A DNA stretch of 64,000 nt from Actinocrinis puniceicyclus (GTDB taxonomy: Bacteria; Actinomycetota; Actinomycetes; Streptomycetales; Catenulisporaceae). A program made the position numbers and the translations under genes. The notes under the pieces are model-generated. The model ran no database searches. It saw only the letters and a list, made by a program, of their open reading frames with translations, and was not told where the DNA came from. This document shows, one piece after another, positions 35,995-44,610 of this stretch; the stretch's first letter is position 1; each line of letters begins with the position of its first letter. The stretch spans positions 1-64,000 of the forward strand of contig NZ_JAGSXH010000014.1 of NCBI RefSeq assembly GCF_018283645.1, read 5' to 3'.

Positions 35995-36000
35995 TAGACT
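35995..36000 (+). promoter_or_regulatory. -10 element for a leaderless Fic transcript
   Basis: TAGACT lies exactly six bases before the ATG at 36007; no Shine-Dalgarno sequence fits in between. The DNA just upstream (about 35945-35990) is A+T-richer than its surroundings and contains a TTCGG-AAATG-CCGAA inverted repeat. Confidence 0.55.
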
Positions 36001-36006
36001 GCGGCC

Positions 36007-37497
36007 ATGCCCGCGCCGAGTGTGCACTGGAAGCCGATCGAACCGTTGCCCGAGCTCAACGGAGAACTGACGACGCGGCTCGCCGGCGTTGACGCGCTCA
36101 AGTCCGCTTGGGAAGAGCTCCAGGAGACGCTCTCGCCCGGCGAAATCGAAGCGGCGTTGAAACGGCGGCTGCGCCGTCACGCGATCGAGACCGGCATCAT
36201 CGAACGGCTCTACGAGATGAGCTGGGGCGTCACCGAGGCGCTGGTCGCCGAAGGACTGACCAGTGAGGTCGCGATGGCCGGCGGCGAAGTCACCGACTCG
36301 ACGCTGGCGATCATCACCGACCAGTTCGAGGGCCTGTCGTACCTCGTCGACTGGGTGCGTGCGGACCAGGATCTGTCGGTCCATTTCGTACGATCACTGC
36401 ACCAGCTCATCGTTCGGCATCAGGAGCATCACGAAGGCAGAGACCAGTTCGGCCGAACGGTGAGCATTGCGCTGAGCCCCGGTCAGTGGAAGGAACAGGG
36501 CAACCGGATCACGCGGCAGGACGGCGCGGCCATCGAGTTCTGCCCGCCCATGCTCGTCGATGACCAGATGGAACGACTCGTCGAGTTGTACAAGCAGACC
36601 GAGGGCGCTCACCCGGTCATTCGGGCAGCTTGGCTGCACCACCGCTTCATCCAGATCCACCCGTTCGCCGACGGCAATGGACGCGTCGCACGGGCCTTGA
36701 CCTTGCTGTCGCTGCAACGCGGCCACTATGCGCCAATCGTGGTGGATCGGCTTCAGCGGACCACCTACATCGAGTCGCTCGACGCGGCCAATGACGGCGA
36801 CCTGCGGCCGTTGGTCCGCTTCTTCGCGCACCTTGAAGAAAAGGCGCTGCGTGCCGAGATCCAGACACCCGCACTTCACGCCCAGCCGAGTGGCGCCATC
36901 GCCGTCGCACGCGCATATGCGACGCGTCTTAAGGCGCGCGAGGTAAGCGACTGGGCGCTCAAGGCCGCGCGTGGCGCCGAACTGGCCGATGCTGTGCACC
37001 AAAGGCTCGTCGACTACCTCGGGAAGACCTCTGTCGAACTGGAACAGGTTTATCGTGAGATCGACTCCAGGGCGTCCGGGAGCCTTGATTCCGCCAAGCC
37101 ACCCGCGCAGAAGGCGGCGTATTGGCACGGCCAACTGGTGCACGCGGCGAACCTTGCCGATTTCTTCACGAATCTGACGAACGGATCCTGGTGGGTTCGG
37201 CTGCATCTGAGGGCCCGCGGATTCCTGCTGCGATTCATCGTCGCCGTCCAGAAAGTCGGGCAGGGTGAGACCGGCGTGATGGCGATGACCGTTTTCGGCG
37301 AGGTGCTGAACGCGGGTTCCCCGGCAGAGGGCGGCTCGTCATTGCTGTTCCGAGTCTTCGATCGGCCGAACAACGTGCCGGACAGCATCACCTTCGTCTA
37401 TACCGACGACGTTGAAACGCGGTGGCCGGAGGTCGAACAGCTCATCGAGACCTCGCTCAGCTCGGCGATCAGCGCATTCTCCGAACAGCTGGCCTGA
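36007..37497 (+). CDS. Fic-domain protein, probable AMP-transferase
   Basis: A 496-residue single protein with a Fic core: the catalytic loop HPFADGNGR at 218-226 is complete (HxFxxGNGR), so nucleotide transfer, usually AMPylation of Ser/Thr/Tyr, is expected. An N-terminal helix AIETGIIERLYE (59-70) sits where Fic proteins carry the inhibitory (S/T)xxxE(G/N) motif; here it reads TGIIER, with Arg after the Glu. A C-terminal domain of about 200 residues follows with no recognised fold. The flanking hairpin terminators isolate it; codon third positions look less G+C-rich than in neighbours, which would fit acquisition. No antitoxin gene is adjacent. Confidence 0.88.
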   Translation: MPAPSVHWKPIEPLPELNGELTTRLAGVDALKSAWEELQETLSPGEIEAALKRRLRRHAIETGIIERLYEMSWGVTEALVAEGLTSEVAMAGGEVTDSTLAIITDQFEGLSYLVDWVRADQDLSVHFVRSLHQLIVRHQEHHEGRDQFGRTVSIALSPGQWKEQGNRITRQDGAAIEFCPPMLVDDQMERLVELYKQTEGAHPVIRAAWLHHRFIQIHPFADGNGRVARALTLLSLQRGHYAPIVVDRLQRTTYIESLDAANDGDLRPLVRFFAHLEEKALRAEIQTPALHAQPSGAIAVARAYATRLKAREVSDWALKAARGAELADAVHQRLVDYLGKTSVELEQVYREIDSRASGSLDSAKPPAQKAAYWHGQLVHAANLADFFTNLTNGSWWVRLHLRARGFLLRFIVAVQKVGQGETGVMAMTVFGEVLNAGSPAEGGSSLLFRVFDRPNNVPDSITFVYTDDVETRWPEVEQLIETSLSSAISAFSEQLA

Positions 37498-37550
37498 TTT
37501 CGCGTCCTGCTTCTCAGCGCGTGGAAGGATCGGCAGCCGGCGGAACCGGC

Positions 37551-40349
37551 TCAGTGGACGGCGTCCTGCCAGTCGCGGCCGAAGCCGACCGACACGTCGA
37601 GGGGGACGCGCAACTGGTAGGCGGCCCCCATCTGCTCCCGCACCAGCCGCTCCACGTCTTCGCGCTCCTCGTCGCACACTTCCAGCACCAGTTCGTCGTG
37701 CACCTGGAGCAGCAGGCGGGATTTGAGCCGGCGCTCCCGCAGCGCGTCGTCGACGCGCAGCATCGCGACCTTGATGATGTCGGCCGCCGAGCCCTGGATC
37801 GGGGCGTTGAGCGCCATCCGCTCGGCCATCTGCCGCAGGTGCGGGTTGGTGGCGGTCAGGTCCGGCAGGAACCGGCGTCGACCGAGGACGGTCTGCGTGT
37901 AGCCGGTCTTGCGTGCCTCGTCCACCACCGCGCGCAGGTAGTCCCGGATGCCGCCGAAGCGGGCGAAGTAGTCCTCCATCATCCGCGTCGCCTCGGCGTT
38001 GCTGACGCCCAGATTCTGCGCGAGGCCGTACGCGGACTGCCCGTAGGCCAGGCCGTAGGAGACCGCCTTGACCTTCCGGCGCAGGTCGGCGGTGACCTGC
38101 TTGGGCGGCACGCCGAACACCCTGGCCGCGACCGAGGAGTGCAGGTCCTCACCCGAATTGAACGCCTCGATCAGGCCCTCGTCGCCGGAAAGGTGCGCCA
38201 TGATGCGCATCTCGATCTGGCTGTAGTCGGCCGTCATCAGCGTGTCGTAGCCGGGGCCGGCGACGAACGCCTTGCGGATGCGCCGCCCCTCCTCGGTACG
38301 CACCGGGATGTTCTGCAGGTTCGGGTCGACCGAGGACAGCCGGCCGGTGGCGGCGACCATCTGGTTGAAGGTGGTGTGGATGCGGCCGTCGTCGAGCACC
38401 GTCTTGATCAGGCCCTCGACCGTGGTTCGCAGGCGGTTGACGTCACGGTGGCGCAGCAGGATCACCGGCAGTGGGTGGTCGGTCTGGCCGGCCAGCCAGG
38501 TGAGCGCGTCGGCGTCGGTGGTGTACCCGGTCTTGATCTTCTTCGTCTTCGGCAGCTTGAGCTGGTCGAAGAGGATCTCCTGCAGCTGCTTGGGCGAGCC
38601 GAGGTTGAACTGCACGCCGGTGGCCGCGTGCGCCTCTTCGACCGCGTGCTTGACGTCCGCGGCGAAACCGACCTCCAGGTCGGAAAGGTACTCGCGGTCC
38701 GCGGCGATCCCCGCGCGCTCCATCCGCGACAGCAGCAGCACCAGCGGCAGTTCGACGCCGCGCAGCAGGTTCTCGGCGACCTGCGCGGACTCGGCGCGCC
38801 GGTCCAGCTCCTGCTCCAGCTTCGCGGACAGCTCGATCAGGACGGAGGCGGCGCGCATCAGCCCGGTCGGGGCCTCCTCCTGCTCGCCGAGGACGTCGAG
38901 CGCGAGCTGCCCGTCGGGTTGCGGGGCGGTCAGCTCGCGGCCCAGGTACTGGCGCACCAGGTCGGACAGATCCGCCGTGCGCATTCCCGGCTGCACCAGG
39001 TACGCGGCCAGCGCGGTGTCCCCGCCCAGGCCGGCGAACTCGAAACCGTGCGCGGCGAGGGCGAGGATCGGGCCCTTGGCGTCGTGCAGGATCTTCGGCC
39101 TGGCCGGATCGGCCAGCAGCGCGGCGAACGCGGCCTCGTCGTCCGGGTCGAGGCTGTCGGGGGTGAAGAACGCCGCGTGCGCGTCACCAGCGGCCAGGGC
39201 CACCGCGGTCAACTGCCCGGCGCCGCGTCCCCAGCGGCCCTCGACCGCGATGCCGAGCGGTTCCGTGCCCGTGGCGTGTGCGGCGATCCACGGGGCCAGT
39301 TCCCCGGTGAGCAGCACGGTGGTGTCCAGATGCGGCTCGTCGGCGCCCGCCGCCTCGGCGGCCGGCCCGGCGGCGTCGAGGCCGAAGACGTCGCCGACGC
39401 GACCGCGCAGGGCGCGGAACTCCAGCGTGGTGAACAGCTGGTCGACGGCGGCCGGATCGCCCGGGGTGCGCACGAGGTCGGCCGGTTCGAATTCGAGCGG
39501 CACCCGCCGGTCCAGCTCGGTGAGCAGCCGGTTTGTGCGGACCTGCTCCAGGTGCGCGCGCAGCGCCTCGCCGACCTTGCCCTTGACCTCGTCGACGCGC
39601 TCTACCAGCTGCGCGAGCGAACCGAACTCGCGGATCCACTTGGCGGCGGTCTTCTCCCCGATACCCGGGATCGAGGGCAGGTTGTCGGAGGGGTCGCCGC
39701 GCAGCGCCGCGAAGTCCGGGTACTGCTGCGGGCTCAGCCCGTACTTCTCCTCGACCGCCTCGGGGGTGAAGCGCACCAGATCCGCCACGCCCTTGCGCGG
39801 GTAGAGCACGGTCACCCGGTCGTTCACCAGCTGCAGCGTGTCCCGGTCGCCGCTGACGATGCTGACCTCGAAGCCCTCGCCGGCGGCGCGGTCGGCCAGG
39901 GTCGCGATCAGGTCGTCGGCCTCGGAACCCTCCATGCGGAAGACCGGGACGCGCAGCGCCGCCAGCAGTTCGCTCAGCAGCTCGACCTGGCCGACGAACT
40001 GCGCCGGGGTGGATGCGCGCTGCGCCTTGTACGCCGGGAAGAGCTCGGTGCGCTTGAGCGTCGAACGGGACACGTCGAAGGCCACGGCGAGATGCGTCGG
40101 GGCCTCGTCGCGCACTACGTTGATCAGCATCGAGGTGAAGCCGTAGATCGCGTTGGTGGCCTGGCCGGTGGAGATCGTGAAGTTCTCCGCGGGCAGCGCG
40201 TAGAAGGCTCGATAGGCCATCGAATGTCCGTCGAGCAGCAGCAGCTTGCCGCTCGTGGTGTGCGCCGCGGACGATCCCTCGTGCGCCGCGCCGCCGCGGA
40301 TCGCGCCGCTGACGGCTGCGCCCCCTGCCGGTACTCCCGTCTTTTCCAC
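37551..40349 (-). CDS. polA: DNA polymerase I
   Basis: The 932-residue protein has the 5'-3' exonuclease (about 40-330; LLLLDGHSMAYRAFYALP, GIGEKTAAKWIREFG), a 3'-5' exonuclease-like domain that is degenerate (the DxE metal motif is not present; AVEGRWG occupies its place), and the polymerase: motif A DYSQIEMRIMAHLS, motif B RRKVKAVSYGLAYGQS, motif C LLQVHDELVLE. It fills gaps in repair and removes RNA primers. I chose GTG 40349, with AGGA about eight bases upstream; an ATG at 40379 is in frame. It diverges from the thioesterase gene with about 65 bases between starts. Confidence 0.96.
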   Translation of the reverse strand: MEKTGVPAGGAAVSGAIRGGAAHEGSSAAHTTSGKLLLLDGHSMAYRAFYALPAENFTISTGQATNAIYGFTSMLINVVRDEAPTHLAVAFDVSRSTLKRTELFPAYKAQRASTPAQFVGQVELLSELLAALRVPVFRMEGSEADDLIATLADRAAGEGFEVSIVSGDRDTLQLVNDRVTVLYPRKGVADLVRFTPEAVEEKYGLSPQQYPDFAALRGDPSDNLPSIPGIGEKTAAKWIREFGSLAQLVERVDEVKGKVGEALRAHLEQVRTNRLLTELDRRVPLEFEPADLVRTPGDPAAVDQLFTTLEFRALRGRVGDVFGLDAAGPAAEAAGADEPHLDTTVLLTGELAPWIAAHATGTEPLGIAVEGRWGRGAGQLTAVALAAGDAHAAFFTPDSLDPDDEAAFAALLADPARPKILHDAKGPILALAAHGFEFAGLGGDTALAAYLVQPGMRTADLSDLVRQYLGRELTAPQPDGQLALDVLGEQEEAPTGLMRAASVLIELSAKLEQELDRRAESAQVAENLLRGVELPLVLLLSRMERAGIAADREYLSDLEVGFAADVKHAVEEAHAATGVQFNLGSPKQLQEILFDQLKLPKTKKIKTGYTTDADALTWLAGQTDHPLPVILLRHRDVNRLRTTVEGLIKTVLDDGRIHTTFNQMVAATGRLSSVDPNLQNIPVRTEEGRRIRKAFVAGPGYDTLMTADYSQIEMRIMAHLSGDEGLIEAFNSGEDLHSSVAARVFGVPPKQVTADLRRKVKAVSYGLAYGQSAYGLAQNLGVSNAEATRMMEDYFARFGGIRDYLRAVVDEARKTGYTQTVLGRRRFLPDLTATNPHLRQMAERMALNAPIQGSAADIIKVAMLRVDDALRERRLKSRLLLQVHDELVLEVCDEEREDVERLVREQMGAAYQLRVPLDVSVGFGRDWQDAVH

Positions 40350-40415
40350 GGATGCGATCCTATGCGCTGGGTCCGACATCGACGGGACGACGACGTAGAA
40401 AGGATGGCCCGGCAC

Positions 40416-40847
40416 ATGGGCGAGACACAGCTGCCTGACGAGCGGGAGTTCGAGGATCTGATACGGGATGTCTACGCCTCGGGCGGGAGCCTGGGCGAGA
40501 AGCTGGGCATCCGCTTCACCGAGATCTCCGCGCAGCGGCTCGTGGCGACGATGCCGGTGGAGGGAAACACCCAGCCGGCCGGGTTGCTGCACGGCGGCGC
40601 GTCGGCGGCGCTCGCCGAGACGCTGGGCTCCGTGGGCGCCGCGGTGCACGCCGGCCCGGGTTCGTTGGTCCTCGGCGTCGACATCAACGCCACACATCAC
40701 CGCTCCGCGCGCTCCGGCCTGGTGACCGGCATCGCGACGCCGCTGTTCCTCGGCCGCTCGATGGCCACCTACGAGATCGTGATCACCGACGAGGCGCAGC
40801 GGCGGATCTGCACCGCCCGGATCAGTTGCCTGATCCGCAAGCCCTGA
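40416..40847 (+). CDS. PaaI-family hotdog thioesterase
   Basis: The 143-residue protein has the hotdog-fold signature LGIRFTEISAQRLVATMPV, then TQPAGLLHGGASAALAETLGSVGA (HGG-containing active-site helix) and VLGVDINATHHRSARSGLVTG. Related enzymes hydrolyse small acyl- or aryl-CoA thioesters, for example in menaquinone synthesis or phenylacetate degradation; the substrate here is not determined. ATG 40416 is preferred, with AGGATGG upstream; ATG 40404 is also in frame. Confidence 0.87.
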   Translation: MGETQLPDEREFEDLIRDVYASGGSLGEKLGIRFTEISAQRLVATMPVEGNTQPAGLLHGGASAALAETLGSVGAAVHAGPGSLVLGVDINATHHRSARSGLVTGIATPLFLGRSMATYEIVITDEAQRRICTARISCLIRKP

Positions 40848-40916
40848 TCGCCGCGCCCTTCGCGGTGGTTCGCGGCGGTACTGGCGCCAACGTCCGGCCT
40901 GTCGCATGCTGTCACC

Positions 40917-41651
40917 GTGGGAGTATTACGAGACAATAACGGATCAGCACCGAAGCTATATATCGAATTCGAGGACGACGCGGACGCCGACCCGAAGGAG
41001 GACGGCGCCCGGTCCCCTTCGCCGCCGGGCGAACCCGGCGAAGGGGGGCTGGTGGGCCCGCGCGAGACGATCGAATGGCCGCCCGGAGGGTGGCCCGCCC
41101 GGTCGGCTGCGCCCGGGGGCTTGAGGCTCGTCGTGCTGCCGCCGCGTTACCGCAAGTTCGCCGCCGCCGCGATCGTCGCGGCCGGATTGGCGGCGACGGC
41201 GGGCGGCAACCTGGCCGCCCAAGCCGCGCAGCGGGAGGCCGCGCGCGCGACGGTAACTGTCCTGGACGCCTCTTACGCACCCAGCGAGGACGGCCAGACC
41301 CTCAACCTGCTCGTGGATCTGACGGATCCGAGCGCTCACGCGGTGACGGTCACCCGACTGCAGGCAAGCCAGTCCGGTCTGAAGCTCGACTACTTCGGCG
41401 CTCCGCTCAGCTTGGTGCGCACCGAGCAACTGGAGATCGTCCTCTCGGGTGCATTTGACTGCGCCGCGGGTGACCTGAGCCGGTCGGGCGCGCCCGATGC
41501 GGACTCGCACCCGGGCGTCTTGCACCTGACCGTGCGCAACGCTCAGGGCAACGAGACGACGATCGATGTACCGCTTCCGGCCAGTGCGCAACTGCCCGGC
41601 CGCTTCGCAGGCGGCCGGGCAGCTAATTGCGCACAGCTGTGGGGCAGCTGA
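40917..41651 (+). CDS. Single-pass membrane protein with IEFEDD motif (paralogue 1)
   Basis: A 244-residue protein of unknown function. Residues 1-80 are cytoplasmic and disordered, with the acidic motif LYIEFEDDAD at 14-23; residues about 81-103 are one membrane segment; residues 110-244 form a predicted beta-rich outer domain with two cysteines (Cys182 in FDCAAG and Cys238 in ANCAQ) that could form a disulfide. The plan and the IEFEDD motif recur in the protein at 42249-42992, so the two are paralogues. The last 22 codons lie in a strong hairpin (41584-41634). The GTG start at 40917 has no clear ribosome site. Confidence 0.7.
   Translation: MGVLRDNNGSAPKLYIEFEDDADADPKEDGARSPSPPGEPGEGGLVGPRETIEWPPGGWPARSAAPGGLRLVVLPPRYRKFAAAAIVAAGLAATAGGNLAAQAAQREAARATVTVLDASYAPSEDGQTLNLLVDLTDPSAHAVTVTRLQASQSGLKLDYFGAPLSLVRTEQLEIVLSGAFDCAAGDLSRSGAPDADSHPGVLHLTVRNAQGNETTIDVPLPASAQLPGRFAGGRAANCAQLWGS
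41584..41634. terminator. Strong hairpin inside the 3' end of a coding region
   Basis: GTGCGCAA (41584-41591) and CTGCCCGGCCGC (41592-41603) pair with GCGGCCGGGCAG (41611-41622) and TTGCGCAC (41627-41634): a 20-bp stem with a seven-base loop and a four-base bulge CTAA on one side. It ends 15 bases before the stop codon at 41649-41651, so transcription terminated here would remove the last codons. Confidence 0.7.
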
Positions 41652-41691
41652 AGGACGGCGGTCCGATGTCTCGTTCGACTTCGAACTCCCG

Positions 41692-42081
41692 TCAGGCGAG
41701 CGGGTTCCAGTAGTCGCCGGCCATCACGATGTAAACCAGCATCTTGATGGTCTGGCCGTAGTACCCGTCGCCGAAGGGGTTCGTGGCCAGGTAGTTCCAC
41801 AGCGTGTCGGTCCATGCCTGCTCGCCCGCGGCCAGGTAGGTCGCCTTCCACGCGCGGTAGGCCGCCTCGACCTTCGCGTCCTTCGTGGACTGAGGCGCTG
41901 AGGGCGTCACGCCTACCTTGTAACTGACATGGGTGGGGAACGCATGCGTGGGCGTGTGCGTGGCCGCCTGGGCCCCGGTTGCCGCGATGCAGGCCGTCGC
42001 CGCGGCCGCCGCGCTCATCGCCGTGATGAGCCGGTGCTGCGCGAGGTATTTCATCGTGCGCGAAGCCATCTGCTCGCTCAT
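41692..42081 (-). CDS. Small secreted protein, 129 aa, unknown
   Basis: The protein has a signal peptide (LITAMSAAAAATACIAATG, cleavage near AQA-ATHTP) and a mature part of about 90 residues with one conserved-looking block (AYRAWKATYLAAGEQAWTDTLWNYLATNPFGDGYYG) and an aromatic C terminus. I do not recognise the family. ATGs at 42081, 42069 and 42054 are in frame; none has a clear ribosome site. It lies between the two paralogous IEFEDD membrane-protein genes on the opposite strand, convergent to the first and divergent from the second, so a shared role outside the cell is possible. Confidence 0.65.
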   Translation of the reverse strand: MSEQMASRTMKYLAQHRLITAMSAAAAATACIAATGAQAATHTPTHAFPTHVSYKVGVTPSAPQSTKDAKVEAAYRAWKATYLAAGEQAWTDTLWNYLATNPFGDGYYGQTIKMLVYIVMAGDYWNPLA

Positions 42082-42248
42082 TGAGGGTCATGCGCCCGGA
42101 ATCGCGCCGCACACCGCACGCCGGGCGGGGAGCGATGCGGAGTAAATCGAGTTAGACAACTTTCCTAGCTTCGAAACGGCTTCATGGGCGCTCCGGAGTC
42201 CGTCAAGAGCCGTTCCGCAGCTGGGTCACAAGGCCGACACTGGGGTTC

Positions 42249-42992
42249 ATGAGACGCAGGAAGGGCTCAGCGGCCGAACCGGGCCACGAGGCGCCGGGCC
42301 CGTTCCGTCGGCGCGCTCACGGCCGGGCCGCGGGCGCGGCCGCGCGGAGTGACGACGGGCCCGGCGCGTTGGAGATCGAGTTCGAGGACGATGACACGGC
42401 CGACCGCTCCCCCGTCGAGCGCCGCCGGGACCTGCGCCCCGCCGCGCTGAGCACCCTGGCGGCCGTCCTTCTCGGCGCGGCGCTCTCGGCGTCACACCAC
42501 CCGGGCGCACCGGGCACGGCCGCACCGAACGGCACGCCTTCCGCCGCGCCGCCGGACTTCGGCGCATACGTGGTGACCGTCGCGTACCAGGGTTCGCATA
42601 TAGATTCCACGGCGCAGCGCCGCATCGAGGTCGACCTGAAGGTCAAACCGGTGACCGGAGCGAAGGTGCGGATCATCGCTTACTACGTGAGCGAGAACGG
42701 GGTCAGCGCCGCCGCCGATCCCGCGCCCTCGGCGGACCCGCTGCCCGCGGCGGGCACCGATGTCAGGCTGCGACTGACCGTCACCGACTGCGCCACGGTG
42801 CCGATCGGCGAGTCCATGGGCTTCGTCGACGTGATCGCGGACGGCCCCGCGGGCGTCATCGACCGCTTCACCATCCTCGGCGCCCGGTACTCCGCAGACA
42901 TGACCGGCCTGCTGCGGCGACTGTGCCCGGGCCGCTCGGCCGGCCAGGCCGCCGCCACGACCGCGGCGAACTCGGCACAGACCCGGCCTTGA
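42249..42992 (+). CDS. Single-pass membrane protein with IEFEDD motif (paralogue 2)
   Basis: The 247-residue protein has a basic disordered start, the acidic motif LEIEFEDDDT at 41-50, one membrane segment at about 64-82, a Pro/Ser/Thr-rich stalk and a beta-rich outer domain with two cysteines (Cys181 in TDCATV, Cys226 in LRRLCPG). Order and spacing match the protein at 40917-41651, and short stretches align (for example LEIVLSGAFDCA with VRLRLTVTDCA). Function is unknown. The 167-base gap to the divergent small secreted protein is A+T-richer and probably holds promoters. Confidence 0.7.
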   Translation: MRRRKGSAAEPGHEAPGPFRRRAHGRAAGAAARSDDGPGALEIEFEDDDTADRSPVERRRDLRPAALSTLAAVLLGAALSASHHPGAPGTAAPNGTPSAAPPDFGAYVVTVAYQGSHIDSTAQRRIEVDLKVKPVTGAKVRIIAYYVSENGVSAAADPAPSADPLPAAGTDVRLRLTVTDCATVPIGESMGFVDVIADGPAGVIDRFTILGARYSADMTGLLRRLCPGRSAGQAAATTAANSAQTRP

Positions 42993-43045
42993 ACGACCCG
43001 GACGAACGCGGGCGGTGACGCGCCGCGGGCGGCCGCGGCCCGCCG

Positions 43046-43759
43046 CTACTCCTCGCCGAGGTACGTCTTGCGCACCTGCTCGTCGTGCAGCAGATCCGCG
43101 CCGCGCCCGGACAGCGCGATGCGGCCCACCTCCAGCACATGGCCCTGGTCCGCCAGCGAGAGCGCGGCCTGCGCGTTCTGCTCGACCAGCAGGATCGTGG
43201 TACCGGACGACTTGAGCTGCGTGATGGTGTCCATGATCTGCTTCATCATGATCGGCGAGAGTCCCATGGACGGCTCGTCGAGCATCAGCAGCCGTGGCCG
43301 GCACATCAGCGCCCTGGCCATCGCGAGCATCTGCTGCTCGCCGCCGGACAGGGTGCCGGCGGCCTGCGAGCGCCGTTCGCCCAGGATCGGGAACATCGAG
43401 TACGCGTTGGAAACGTCTTCCGCGATGCCCGCCGCGTCCTTGCGCAGGTAGGCGCCGAGCAGCAGGTTCTCCTCGATGGTCATGCGCGGGAAGATGTGCC
43501 GCCCCTCCGGGGAGTGGGCGAGCCCCATCGAGACGATCTGGTGCGCCGGGGTGTTCTGGATCGTCTTGCCGTCGAACATGATCCGGCCCGCCGCCGGCCG
43601 CAGCAGGCCCGAGATGGTGCGCAGGGTCGTGGTCTTGCCGGCGCCGTTCGTCCCGATGAGCGTGACGACCTGGCCCTGTTCGACCTCGAAGCTGATCCCC
43701 TTGACCGCCTCGATCTTGCCGTAGGCGACGTGCAGGTCGCGGACCTCCAACAGAGCCAT
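43046..43759 (-). CDS. livF: High-affinity branched-chain amino acid transport ATPase LivF
   Basis: The 237-residue ATPase has Walker A GTNGAGKTT, LAHSPEGRHIFPRMTIEENL, signature LSGGEQQMLAMARALM, Walker B LLMLDEPSMGLSP and LVEQNAQAAL with the LivF-type Gln. It is the last gene of the livJ-H-M-G-F operon; its start codon overlaps the livG stop by one base. It drives uptake of leucine, isoleucine and valine at the inner face of the membrane as partner of LivG. Confidence 0.95.
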   Translation of the reverse strand: MALLEVRDLHVAYGKIEAVKGISFEVEQGQVVTLIGTNGAGKTTTLRTISGLLRPAAGRIMFDGKTIQNTPAHQIVSMGLAHSPEGRHIFPRMTIEENLLLGAYLRKDAAGIAEDVSNAYSMFPILGERRSQAAGTLSGGEQQMLAMARALMCRPRLLMLDEPSMGLSPIMMKQIMDTITQLKSSGTTILLVEQNAQAALSLADQGHVLEVGRIALSGRGADLLHDEQVRKTYLGEE

Positions 43760-44610
43760 CAGGAGGCCGTCCCTTCGTCCTCGCGGGCGCCGGCCGCGCC
43801 GTCCTCGTAAGGCGTGCCCAGATACGCCGCGATGACCCGCTCGTCCGCGCGCACCACCTGCGGCGTGCCCTCCACCAGCTTGCGGCCCTGCACCAGCACC
43901 GCCACCCGATCGCAGAGCCCGAAGATGAACCGCATGTCGTGCTCGATCACCACCACGGCCAGGCCCCGCTCCCGGATCTTGAACACGACATCCTGGGTGG
44001 CCCGGGTCTCCTGCGGGTTCATCCCCGCGGTCGGCTCGTCGAGCAGGATCAGGCCCGGGTCGCTGGCCATGGCCCGGGCGATCTCCAGCTTGCGCTGGTC
44101 GCCGTAGGGCAGGTTGCGCGCCAGGGAGCCGGCGTGCCGGCCGATGCCGAGGAAGTCCAGCAGTTCGCGGGCGTTCTCGCGGGAGTCGCGCTCGGCCGCC
44201 CGGTAGCGCGGCCCGCGCCCGATCGCCGAGAAAAGACCCTCCTTGGTGCGGCAGTGCCGGCCGACCATGACGTTTTCGAGCACTGTCATGTTCGCGAACA
44301 GCCGGATGTTCTGGAAGGTGCGTGCGATGCCGGCCTGCGTGACCCGGTACGGCTTCGAGGGCAGCACCGTGCCCTTGTACCGCACATCGCCGGACGTAGG
44401 CACGTACAGCCCGGTCAGGCAGTTGAAGAACGTTGTCTTACCGGCGCCGTTCGGCCCGATCAGCCCGACGATCTCGCGGTCGCCGACGGTCAGGTCGACC
44501 CCGTCCACGGCGGTCAGGCCGCCGAAACGCATGGTCACGCCGCGCGCTTCGAGCACCGAGGTGCCCACCGCGCCCGCGGGCCCGGGCTCGGTCGTCATGG
44601 TGCTCGTCAT
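43759..44610 (-). CDS. livG: High-affinity branched-chain amino acid transport ATPase LivG
   Basis: The 283-residue ATPase has Walker A GPNGAGKTT, IARTFQNIRLFANMTVLENVMVG, signature region NLPYGDQRKLEIARAM (YGDQR as in other LivG), Walker B ILLDEPTAGMNP and the switch His in VIEHDMRFI. It overlaps livM by four bases upstream. The C-terminal 15 residues are an acidic extra tail. Confidence 0.95.
   Translation of the reverse strand: MTSTMTTEPGPAGAVGTSVLEARGVTMRFGGLTAVDGVDLTVGDREIVGLIGPNGAGKTTFFNCLTGLYVPTSGDVRYKGTVLPSKPYRVTQAGIARTFQNIRLFANMTVLENVMVGRHCRTKEGLFSAIGRGPRYRAAERDSRENARELLDFLGIGRHAGSLARNLPYGDQRKLEIARAMASDPGLILLDEPTAGMNPQETRATQDVVFKIRERGLAVVVIEHDMRFIFGLCDRVAVLVQGRKLVEGTPQVVRADERVIAAYLGTPYEDGAAGAREDEGTAS

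Noticed and set aside
37422-40847. Very long plus-strand open frame (1141 codons) opposite polA
   Set aside because: It mirrors the codon structure of polA on the other strand, has shadow-like composition (His/Arg/Gly/Gln-rich without domains), and only its last part, from about 40404, is a real gene (thioesterase).
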